From positions 1-57,120 of the forward strand of contig JAZQJI010000046.1 of NCBI GenBank assembly GCA_045541475.1: a stretch of 57,120 nt of DNA. The letters run 5' to 3'. Below the pieces are notes generated by a model that ran no database searches, was not told where the DNA came from, and saw nothing but the letters and a program-made list of their open reading frames with translations. Source of the DNA: RGIG3077 sp045541475 (GTDB taxonomy: Bacteria; Bacillota; Clostridia; Oscillospirales; Ruminococcaceae). The first letter of the stretch is position 1, and each line of letters starts with the position of its first letter. Positions 1 through 6,955 of the stretch are shown here, piece after piece. The translations under genes and the position numbers were made by a program.

Positions 1-118
1 CAGATTTGCTTAAACCAAGCTGTGCCGCAAGTTCACGAAGATTTGTGCCCTTATAGCCGTTCTCGGCAAACATTATCAGAGCTTCATCGAGTATTCTGTT
101 TTTAGTTGAGTTTTCCAT
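1..118 (-). CDS. TetR-family transcriptional regulator, N-terminal part only
   Basis: The visible 39 residues begin MENSTKNRILDEAL and continue through AENGYKGTNLRELA to the window edge. This is the helix 1 and helix-turn-helix start of a TetR DNA-binding domain. The ATG is preceded by a GGAGGG site (121-130 region). The rest of the gene, including the ligand-binding domain, lies outside the window, so the inducer cannot be guessed. A consensus promoter and a perfect palindrome sit immediately upstream, which fits autorepression, as is common in this family. Confidence 0.85.
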   Translation of the reverse strand, partial: MENSTKNRILDEALIMFAENGYKGTNLRELAAQLGLSKS

Positions 119-138
119 TGTGCCCTCCATAGAAATAC

Positions 139-162
139 AAAGGTGACCGTTTGGTCACCTTT
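139..162. promoter_or_regulatory. Palindromic operator, probably TetR autoregulatory site
   Basis: AAAGGTGACC and GGTCACCTTT form a perfect 10-bp inverted repeat separated by GTTT. The palindrome lies directly downstream of the -10 box of the TetR gene and upstream of its start codon. The TGACC-N4-GGTCA core is typical of TetR-family operators. That this TetR protein binds here is inferred from position. Confidence 0.75.
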
Positions 163-191
163 ATTATAGCAAAGATATTATGGGTTGTCAA
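163..191 (-). promoter_or_regulatory. Sigma-A promoter of the TetR gene
   Basis: On the minus strand a perfect TTGACA (191-186) and a perfect TATAAT (168-163) are separated by 17 bp. The operator palindrome begins one base after the -10 box, so bound repressor would block the initiation site. Confidence 0.8.
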
Positions 192-208
192 TAGTTGAAT
201 ATCACCCA

Positions 209-245
209 TTCTCAAATCACGATTTACTATATCGTGATTTGAGAA
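209..245. repeat. 15-bp perfect inverted repeat
   Basis: The arms 209-223 (core CTCAAATCACGAT) and 231-245 are exact complements around a 7-base loop. Neither side carries a T-run, so it is unlikely to be an intrinsic terminator. It sits upstream of the TetR promoter. The segment 246-404 that follows contains no gene or RNA that I can recognise. Confidence 0.6.
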
Positions 246-404
246 AATTCATCAATACTCCTTCTCTGATATTGTAAGCCACAATCAAAAACTAACACAC
301 AACTAACAACTCCAAAAGAAAACCGCTCTGTAATGCGGATATAAGTTACCCAAGCGATAAGAAATCTTCTCCAAGAGATAACTTTCTTCAATTTACAAAC
401 ACAC

Positions 405-436
405 AAAATCCCCGATTCTTTCGGGGATTTTTTATT
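405..436. terminator. Intrinsic terminator, bidirectional
   Basis: An 11-bp stem (405-415 with 421-431, core ATCCCCGA/TCGGGGAT) is followed by a T-rich tail on the plus strand and a shorter one on the minus strand. On the minus strand it would be a second terminator behind the GH16 gene. No plus-strand gene is visible upstream, so its plus-strand use is unexplained. Confidence 0.7.
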
Positions 437-483
437 TTATAATCAGTCTGAAAATGTACGAAAAATCACCAACCACAAACAAC

Positions 484-520
484 AAAAAGGCTTCACCTGA
501 ATTTCAAGTGAAGCCTTTAA
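484..520 (-). terminator. Terminator of the GH16 gene
   Basis: AAAGGCTTCAC (486-496) pairs with GTGAAGCCTTT (508-518). On the minus strand the stem is followed by TTTTTG. It lies about 30 bases past the GH16 stop codon. Confidence 0.8.
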
Positions 521-551
521 TTATATTATTATTCAATTTCCTCGTTTCAGA

Positions 552-1346
552 TTATTCAAAAGGAGTATACTTAATCCACTCGTATTCAGCTGTAAGCGGC
601 AATGCAGTATCATTAAATGCGTTCAGCCAACCATCAACGCCTTTGCCGCACCAAGTATTCATCATAATTTTACTTTCGGTAACAGGAATGCTTTCGGTTG
701 CTCTGTGAACTTCAATACCGTCAACGTACCAAATAATTTTGTCTTCGTACCATTCAAAAGCATAGGTATGAAAATCCTCTGATGCATCAAAACCAAGGTT
801 ATGCATATATTCGTGATCGCCCTTACCGTTGGTAAAGTAATTAAACTGTACCTTTGTTGTATCTTTTCCGAGAATTTCAACGTCAATTTCGTCCCATGGA
901 TTATTGTCTGAAGGACCTGTGTATGTAAAAAACGATGAAACTACACCATCATTTTTAATAGCCTTCATCGATACTTCGTAACGTCCGTAGCCGTAAAATT
1001 CTCTGCTTCTGAATTCGCCTCCGGAATAGGGGATATCACCTGCCGGCGTTGTGTCTTTGTCAATAGTTAGCTGCATTTTCCCTTCATTAAACATCACATT
1101 GCTTTTTCTCCAAGTAACGTTGAACATATTTCCGTTTGTCCAACCGTCAGCGCATTCCCATCCGTTAGGCATGCCGTTTGTGAATTCAACATAAATTGAG
1201 CCCGTTGGCGATGCATTCTCTGTTACAGCTTCAGTCGATGTATTAGTTTCTGAAGCCGATGATGCTGTTTGGGCAGACTCCTTAGTGCAGGCGGTGAGCA
1301 TTGTAAGGGATAATATGACAGGTAAGAGTTTCTTTATTCTATTCAT
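552..1346 (-). CDS. GH16 beta-1,3-1,4-glucanase (lichenase), secreted lipoprotein
   Basis: This 264-residue protein should hydrolyse mixed-linkage beta-glucan at the cell surface. It has a lipoprotein signal ending in LTAC (Cys20), a Ser/Thr/Ala-rich tether to about residue 48, then a single GH16 jelly roll. The catalytic stretch DEIDVEILG at 152-160 supplies the nucleophile Glu153 and acid/base Glu157. The fold also shows GGEFRSR and FHTYAFEW, both typical of lichenases. I chose the ATG at 1346 because AAGGAG stands before it and the signal peptide starts there; a longer reading has no ribosome site. There is no dockerin, so it is membrane-tethered rather than scaffold-bound. Confidence 0.9.
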   Translation of the reverse strand: MNRIKKLLPVILSLTMLTACTKESAQTASSASETNTSTEAVTENASPTGSIYVEFTNGMPNGWECADGWTNGNMFNVTWRKSNVMFNEGKMQLTIDKDTTPAGDIPYSGGEFRSREFYGYGRYEVSMKAIKNDGVVSSFFTYTGPSDNNPWDEIDVEILGKDTTKVQFNYFTNGKGDHEYMHNLGFDASEDFHTYAFEWYEDKIIWYVDGIEVHRATESIPVTESKIMMNTWCGKGVDGWLNAFNDTALPLTAEYEWIKYTPFE

Positions 1347-1456
1347 TGGTTTTATCTCCTTTTTGTTGTAACAATTATAATCAATTATACCACTAAGTAA
1401 AAAATACAAGTGTCATATATTTGTCCTATACATTAAACATTTGCTACCGTTTATAA

Positions 1457-1484
1457 TTGAATTTCGTCAAACAAATGATATAAT
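1457..1484 (+). promoter_or_regulatory. Putative promoter of the GH5 gene
   Basis: TTGAAT (1457-1462) and TATAAT (1479-1484) are 16 bp apart, about 80 bases upstream of the GH5 start codon. Confidence 0.5.
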
Positions 1485-1563
1485 GAATATGATTTTGATA
1501 TTATTGACCACAAGGATATGATATATTTTAATCACAACAAATCAATGAAAGGAACAAAAAACA

Positions 1564-2517
1564 ATGCTAAAGAACAAGGGGTTTTACAAAGGAATAAATC
1601 TTGGCGGCTGGTTTTCGCAGTGTGATTATAGCGAAGACAGGTTGAATAATTTTATAACTGAGGCTGATTTTGCAACGGTATCACAATGGGGTATCGATCA
1701 TGTACGTATTCCCGTTGATTACAACATTTTTGAAAATGATGACGGCACTTATAAGGAGGACGGCTTTGCAAGGATAGATAAGGCGTTTGAGTATTGCGAA
1801 AAGTACCAGTTGAAAGCTGTTCTTGATCTGCATAAGACAGCGGGCTTTTCCTTTGATAGTTATGGAGAAAGCGAAACAGGCTTTTTTGAAGATAAACAGC
1901 TTCAGGAGCGTTTTTATCGTTTGTGGCAGGAGTTTGCCAAGCGTTACGGCAAGTTAAGCGACAGAGTTACTTTTGAACTTCTTAACGAAGTGACTGATAA
2001 GGCATTTATTGATGAATGGAATAGAATATCAAATGAGTGTATAAAACGTATTCGTGTTTATGCACCCGATACGCTTATTCTTGTGGGTAGTTATCACAAC
2101 AATAGTGCTCAAGCTGTTCCTGATCTGACAAAGCCTTTTGATGATAAGACTATTTATAATTTCCATTGTTATGAACCACTGAAATTTACACATCAGGGGG
2201 CATACTGGACTGATATGCTAAATAAAGCTGACCGTTTTACCTTTGAAGAAAGCAATATCACTGCCGAATATTTTGAAGAGCTGTTTGCGCCTGCGCTTGA
2301 AGCGGCAAAACGAAATAATACTACACTTTATTGCGGTGAGTACGGCGTTATTGATATTGTACAGCCTGCTGAAGCTTTGAAGTGGTTTAAATGCATTAAC
2401 AGCGTGTTTGAAAAGTACGAAATACCAAGATGTGTGTGGAGCTATAAGGAAATGGATTTTGGCCTTGCCGACAGCAAGCTTGATGATGTGCGCGATGAAC
2501 TGCTGAAATATATTTAA
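1564..2517 (+). CDS. GH5-family glycoside hydrolase, no signal peptide
   Basis: This 317-residue protein is a bare GH5 (beta/alpha)8 barrel. Visible motifs are INLGGWF near the N-terminus, DHVRIPVDY at 45-53, VLDLHKTAG at 86-94, the acid/base in FELLNEV (Glu142), and the nucleophile in YCGEYGV (Glu259). A signal peptide, linker and dockerin are all absent, which suggests a cytoplasmic enzyme acting on imported beta-glucan or manno-oligosaccharides; the substrate is not certain. An AAAGGAAC site precedes the ATG. It stands between a surface lichenase and a GH26, so a shared beta-glycan pathway is likely. It has its own terminator. Confidence 0.85.
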   Translation: MLKNKGFYKGINLGGWFSQCDYSEDRLNNFITEADFATVSQWGIDHVRIPVDYNIFENDDGTYKEDGFARIDKAFEYCEKYQLKAVLDLHKTAGFSFDSYGESETGFFEDKQLQERFYRLWQEFAKRYGKLSDRVTFELLNEVTDKAFIDEWNRISNECIKRIRVYAPDTLILVGSYHNNSAQAVPDLTKPFDDKTIYNFHCYEPLKFTHQGAYWTDMLNKADRFTFEESNITAEYFEELFAPALEAAKRNNTTLYCGEYGVIDIVQPAEALKWFKCINSVFEKYEIPRCVWSYKEMDFGLADSKLDDVRDELLKYI

Positions 2518-2525
2518 TATTAATT

Positions 2526-2557
2526 AACTCCGTATCTGTTAAGGTGCGGAGTTTTTT
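2526..2557 (+). terminator. Terminator of the GH5 gene
   Basis: ACTCCGTATC and GGTGCGGAGT form a stem, with two wobble pairs, around TGTTAA. A run of six T follows. Confidence 0.85.
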
Positions 2558-2687
2558 GTGGGGACAAAGAATAAATGTGTGTATTATCAGCTGTTGCTAT
2601 TGCTGCTGTATTGCAATCTAATATCGTTTGTGTTATTATAAAACTATTAAATCTACGAATGCAAAAGCAACGTAATGGAGAATTATT

Positions 2688-3656
2688 ATGAGCGATAAGA
2701 TTTTTATTCCGCAGAATAAAAAAGCACAGGAATGTGTTAAAAATGTGATGAAATATCTTTCTGATATAACTTATAAAAAAGTCATCACAGGTCAGCACAC
2801 ACAAACTATGGCGCAGGAAGAACTTCGCTATATTGAGCAGGTTACAGGTAAACAGCCTGCACTGCTTGGCTTTGAGCTTCTTTCCTATTCGCCTAATATA
2901 AATTATTTTGATACTGATGATGAATGTATGAAAGAGGTTGCCCAAAACTACGGTACGCTTAAAAAGGCATGGGAATGGGCTGAAAAAAGGGGACTAATCA
3001 CATTTACATGGCATTGGTTTTCGCCTCTCGGCGGACGTTCAAAGTCTTTTTTTAGCAATAACACTGACTTTGACGCAAACAAAGCTGTAATTGATGGTAC
3101 TCCCGAAAATATTGCACTTATTGCCGATATGGATATGATGGCAGGCTTGCTTCGTCCGTTCAGCGAAAAACACATACCGATTTTGTGGCGCCCTTTTCAT
3201 GAAGGTGACGGTGATTGGTTCTGGTGGGGTGCAAAGGGTGCCAAGCCTTTGAAAAAGTTGTGGAGAATAATGTATGAGCGTTACACTAACGTTCATAAAC
3301 TCAATAATCTCATCTGGGTTTGGAACTCGCCTGATCCTGATTGCTACCCGGGTGATGATGTGGTTGATATAATTTCAAGGGATATGTATCCGCCTGCGCA
3401 TGAGCATACAAGTCAGAGTGAGATGTATTACGAACTTACAAAAATTACATCACAACCAAAAATTACACTTATCGGAGAAACAGGAACGCTTCCTTCTGCA
3501 AAGGCTATTGCAGAGGAAAGGGTAGGTTGGGCAAGCTATATGACATGGTCGCATGAATTCTGCACAACTGAACGTTACACCACTAATGAGGTGTTGAAAG
3601 AAATGTACAACTGCCCTTATGCCATAACTAAAGAAACGTTGCCAAAGCTTTATTAG
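2688..3656 (+). CDS. GH26 beta-mannanase-type hydrolase, no signal peptide
   Basis: This 322-residue protein is a single-domain GH26. The family's two catalytic glutamates are visible in WRPFHEG (167-173, acid/base Glu172) and LIGETG (261-266, nucleophile Glu264). TWHWFSP and KVITGQHTQ are further GH26 hallmarks. There is no export signal or carbohydrate-binding module, so it probably cleaves imported manno-oligosaccharides in the cytoplasm. GGAG precedes the ATG by seven bases. It could instead act as a mannobiohydrolase; the sequence alone does not decide this. Confidence 0.88.
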   Translation: MSDKIFIPQNKKAQECVKNVMKYLSDITYKKVITGQHTQTMAQEELRYIEQVTGKQPALLGFELLSYSPNINYFDTDDECMKEVAQNYGTLKKAWEWAEKRGLITFTWHWFSPLGGRSKSFFSNNTDFDANKAVIDGTPENIALIADMDMMAGLLRPFSEKHIPILWRPFHEGDGDWFWWGAKGAKPLKKLWRIMYERYTNVHKLNNLIWVWNSPDPDCYPGDDVVDIISRDMYPPAHEHTSQSEMYYELTKITSQPKITLIGETGTLPSAKAIAEERVGWASYMTWSHEFCTTERYTTNEVLKEMYNCPYAITKETLPKLY

Positions 3657-3700
3657 TAGAGTCTTTTGTCGGCCTTTAACTAAATACCGCAAGAATTTTG

Positions 3701-3729
3701 TTGCATAATTTTGTAAGCTATGTTATAAT
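3701..3729 (+). promoter_or_regulatory. Promoter of the scaffoldin-like gene
   Basis: TTGCAT (3701-3706) and a perfect TATAAT (3724-3729) are separated by 17 bp, about 50 bases before the start codon. Confidence 0.7.
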
Positions 3730-3781
3730 TAATTGTTAAAGAAATTTAATCCAATACCTATATCATAGAAAGGATATAATG

Positions 3782-5878
3782 ATGAAGAAGGTTTTAAAAA
3801 AGGCATTGGCAAGTTTAACTTCAATTGCTGTTTCACTTTCGTGTGTTGCTTTATTACCGTTTACAGCATTAAACGATAATAGCGCGGATAATTATGAAAT
3901 GGTTGCGGATGCAGCTAATATACCCGAATTGGAAATGGGTACTGTCGAAATTTCAAGCGATGACCTCTATTTCGCAGAATATCGGGTAATAATTCCGATT
4001 TATATAAACGATGCTGCTTGGTCAAACGCTACTTGTGTTATTGAGTATGATCCGCAGGTGCTGACGTATGAACAAGCTTATAGGACTTCGCTGACTTCTG
4101 ATGCTATGTGGGCTGACAGTAACAACGCCGATGATGGTTTGTGTTGTGTTGTGTTTGTTGCTTCCACAGAAATGAACCCGGGACATATTGCTGATATTGC
4201 TTTTACTGTAAATGCTGATATGGCGTATGGTGATATTCCTTTGGTTTGGAATACTGAAAGATCGAATGTAGATGAATTAGGTACATATTTTGTAGATGGT
4301 GCAATTTCGATAGATTATAACCTTGAAGAAACCACTACCACAGGTCTTGATGATTACACAACAACCGACGGTACATACACAACCACCACCACCACAGGTC
4401 TTGATGATTACACGACAACTGATGGTACATACACAACCACAACTACCACAGGTCTTGATGATTACACAACAACCGACGGTACATACACAACCACAACCAC
4501 CACAGGTCTTGATGATTACACAACAACTGATGGTACATACACAACAACTACCACCACAGATGGCAATATGTGTGTAACTACGTATGATACAAATGTAACC
4601 ACAATTCCTCCGCAAAGTTATTGCGATGGCTGCGGTAAGGCACTTGCTGACGGCGAAGGTGTGAGAACTCCTTTGGGAATGTTTTTGTGCAGTGATTGCA
4701 TAGGTGCAGGCATGGGTGGTACTACACCACCAACCGGTACTGACGTAACAACTGAGGTAGTTTCAATTGTTACCACACAAAACAGCCAAACCACAACAAC
4801 AGCAACTGTAACTGAAAGAGAAATTCTTGCAAACGCTTTTATGTTTGGTATGATAGGCAACGATACTTGTTGGGCAATTGACGAAGTTAATGATAATTCC
4901 ACTGCGGCTTATGTAACGGGTGACGGACAGTACACTGTTGAGTGGGTTCTTGAAGGCGGCGGAACCGATACGCTGCAGTTTCTTGCTGTTTGTATAGCCC
5001 CCACAGAAACCTCGCAAAGCTTTACAAGTACTTTTTACCCCGATTTGTTTGTAACCGTAAATCAGGTTTGGATAGACGGTGTACTGTATGAGGATTATCA
5101 GACAAGTGATAATGCTATAACTTACAACTATTACGAAAGTTCACAAGGCGTTACAAGGATTTATTTGCACGACCAATGGTCAGGCACAGGCGTTGCTGAT
5201 ATCCCTGCGAATACCTCTATATATCAATCGGTAAAAGTTGTGTTTACTATTGGTGGATTGGGTGGAGATCAATCTGAAACAGTGGTGAATATTGCGGCAG
5301 AATCAAATACAGGTGAAGAAATACCTTTGTTATATGCCGATGATAAAACACCCATTTCGCTTGAAAATTACACAATTACAGCAATAATGGGCGATGGTTC
5401 AAAGCGTGATATTACTCAGGATTGTTTTGTTTTAGATGACGTGGCTCCTTATTCGCTTTATTGGGATGCTTATAATACGGGAAGTCCTGCATTGGATTTT
5501 AAAGCATACTTTGGTTATATCGGAAATGATGGAGCTGTGCTTGAATATCTTGAAAACAAGGCTACTGACAAACTTTGCGGTGTGGATTTTAAAATTGCGC
5601 AGCGCGGTGATGCAAATCTTGATCATTTTATTGATACCAAAGATGCCGCTTTAATGGCAAATTACTGCAGTTTGGAAGCAAGCGGAGCAGAACCTCCCAC
5701 GCTTTCAGCAACTAATAATTTACTTGCATTTTTTGCAGGCGATAATAATACTGATGGTGTTATTGATACAAAAGATGCGGCAAAGGTTGCAAGATACGCA
5801 AGCTTGTATGCAGCGTATAGCCCTGCTGATGATACGGCTCAGCTTTATTATGAAATTTGGAGCGAGATTTTCGCATAA
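3782..5878 (+). CDS. Scaffoldin-like protein: cohesin-like module, Thr repeats, Cys4 motif, beta-sandwich, dockerin
   Basis: This secreted protein of 698 residues starts with a signal peptide. About residues 45-180 resemble a cohesin, with segments like VIIPIYIND, CVIEYDPQVLTYEQ and GHIADIAFTV. Four 18-residue Thr-rich repeats follow (about 188-259), then a CxxC...CxxC motif near 280-305 (YCDGCGKA, FLCSDCIGAG). About 345-500 is an uncharacterised, possibly carbohydrate-binding beta-sandwich. The C-terminus is a dockerin with two calcium loops (GDANLDHFIDTKDAA and GDNNTDGVIDTKDAA). Carrying both modules would make it an adaptor scaffoldin, like ScaC of R. flavefaciens. Two ATGs are adjacent; the second is better spaced from AAAGGA. 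Confidence 0.65.
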   Translation: MKKVLKKALASLTSIAVSLSCVALLPFTALNDNSADNYEMVADAANIPELEMGTVEISSDDLYFAEYRVIIPIYINDAAWSNATCVIEYDPQVLTYEQAYRTSLTSDAMWADSNNADDGLCCVVFVASTEMNPGHIADIAFTVNADMAYGDIPLVWNTERSNVDELGTYFVDGAISIDYNLEETTTTGLDDYTTTDGTYTTTTTTGLDDYTTTDGTYTTTTTTGLDDYTTTDGTYTTTTTTGLDDYTTTDGTYTTTTTTDGNMCVTTYDTNVTTIPPQSYCDGCGKALADGEGVRTPLGMFLCSDCIGAGMGGTTPPTGTDVTTEVVSIVTTQNSQTTTTATVTEREILANAFMFGMIGNDTCWAIDEVNDNSTAAYVTGDGQYTVEWVLEGGGTDTLQFLAVCIAPTETSQSFTSTFYPDLFVTVNQVWIDGVLYEDYQTSDNAITYNYYESSQGVTRIYLHDQWSGTGVADIPANTSIYQSVKVVFTIGGLGGDQSETVVNIAAESNTGEEIPLLYADDKTPISLENYTITAIMGDGSKRDITQDCFVLDDVAPYSLYWDAYNTGSPALDFKAYFGYIGNDGAVLEYLENKATDKLCGVDFKIAQRGDANLDHFIDTKDAALMANYCSLEASGAEPPTLSATNNLLAFFAGDNNTDGVIDTKDAAKVARYASLYAAYSPADDTAQLYYEIWSEIFA
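4343..4558 (+). repeat. Four tandem 54-bp in-frame repeats
   Basis: Units start at 4343, 4397, 4451 and 4505, each exactly 54 bp. Each encodes GLDDYTTTDGTYTTTTTT or a very near variant. Differences between units are mostly silent (for example acc/act, gac/gat), so they look recently duplicated. They form a rigid, Thr-rich linker in the scaffoldin-like protein. Confidence 0.95.
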
Positions 5879-5903
5879 TGATAAGGTGCATTGTACACAA
5901 CTA

Positions 5904-5940
5904 AAACGGATATCACTTAAAGTGGTATCCGTTTTGTTTA
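5904..5940 (+). terminator. Terminator of the scaffoldin-like gene
   Basis: AAAACGGATATCACTT pairs with AAGTGGTATCCGTTTT, with a T-rich tail. The core ACGGATATCAC/GTGGTATCCGT recurs at 11.8 and 11.9 kb. The rest of 5941-6147 shows no gene. Confidence 0.8.
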
Positions 5941-6147
5941 GTTCAAAGTTATATATAAATATATTGCTTAAAGAATACAAAAGTGACGCATGAAACACAT
6001 AAGCGAAAAATTACATTATCAGAGCATATAAATGATAAAGTGGATAAATTTGTAACATTATTTTGCTTTGCATAATGATACAATTACCATAATATCATAA
6101 TTTTGTTTTGCTAATTGTTATTTTTAGCTGTTTATATCATTTTCTTG

Positions 6148-6176
6148 TTGTGCTTTGCATTTGAATAGTGTAAAAT
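6148..6176 (+). promoter_or_regulatory. Putative promoter of the araC-GH9 pair
   Basis: TTGTGC (6148-6153) and TAAAAT (6171-6176) have 17-bp spacing, about 20 bases before the AraC start codon. Confidence 0.5.
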
Positions 6177-6197
6177 GGTTTTGTGGAGGGTGATGAT

Positions 6198-6932
6198 ATG
6201 GACATTGAAAAAAATCTCTCGCATACTGAGTTTTATAATCGGGAATACAGTATATCGCATTTGTCTTATGAGCGTGAAATAGCATTTTTTCAAAGTATTA
6301 AGGAAGGAAATTTTGCTGAGGCAAGGCGTTTGTTCAAACCGCTTAATTGTGATGAATTGGGTAAACTTAGCGATGATGAACTGCGCAACCTTAGATATCA
6401 CCTTATTATAACCGTTGCGCTTATTACCAGATATTGCATAGAAGGCGGAATGGAAACGGAAGCAGCGTACAATCTCAGTGATATTTATATCCGCAGTATT
6501 GATAAATGTCGCAGTAAAGATGAGATAAATCTGCTGCACCGAGAAGTAGTTGAAGACTACGCGCAGAGAATGAATATTATACGCAACAAAAGGCGTTATC
6601 CAAAATCACTTACAATCTGTCTTGAGTATATTTATGAAAATTTGCACAAAAAAATCACCCTTGAAGACTTGGCCAAGATTTCAAAGCTAAGTCCCGCATA
6701 TCTTTCAAAGCTGTTTCACAAGGAAGTTGGTTTTACAGTTTCTGAATATATAATGAAAAAACGCATTGAAGCCGCTGAGAATATGCTGAAATATTCTGAA
6801 TATTCCTGCCTTGAAATTTCTGAATATTTATGCTTTTGTTCTGAAAGTCATTTTATTCAGGTTTTCAGAAAACACACGGGCTATACGCCAAAAAATTATC
6901 GTCGTACTTTTTGGCGCACTCATAAATCATAA
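6198..6932 (+). CDS. AraC-family transcriptional regulator
   Basis: This 244-residue protein has a helical N-terminal region of no recognised sensor family and a C-terminal AraC HTH pair (about 145-240). Visible are LEDLAKISKLSPAYLSKLF and, in the second HTH, SESHFIQVFRKHTGYTPKNYR. I chose the ATG at 6198 over an upstream GTG because GGAGGG lies 7 bases before it. The dockerin-bearing GH9 endoglucanase begins 23 bases downstream, so the regulator probably senses a cellulose or beta-glucan breakdown product and controls that gene. That is inference from position. The N-terminal domain does not look like an AraC cupin. Confidence 0.88.
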   Translation: MDIEKNLSHTEFYNREYSISHLSYEREIAFFQSIKEGNFAEARRLFKPLNCDELGKLSDDELRNLRYHLIITVALITRYCIEGGMETEAAYNLSDIYIRSIDKCRSKDEINLLHREVVEDYAQRMNIIRNKRRYPKSLTICLEYIYENLHKKITLEDLAKISKLSPAYLSKLFHKEVGFTVSEYIMKKRIEAAENMLKYSEYSCLEISEYLCFCSESHFIQVFRKHTGYTPKNYRRTFWRTHKS

Positions 6933-6955
6933 AAATAATAAAAATGAGGTGGATT

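Noticed and set aside
454..708. 84-residue plus-strand frame at the end of GH16
   Set aside because: It lies antisense to the GH16 gene and its terminator and has no ribosome site.
4343..4558. CRISPR array
   Set aside because: Four regular units are present, but there is no spacer diversity and the repeat is in-frame coding sequence for a Thr-rich linker. No cas genes are near.
4323..4577. Alternative-frame Pro/Gln/Leu-rich frames inside the 54-bp repeats
   Set aside because: Because the repeat length is a multiple of three, every frame stays open. Only the frame with signal peptide, cohesin-like module and dockerin is a real gene.
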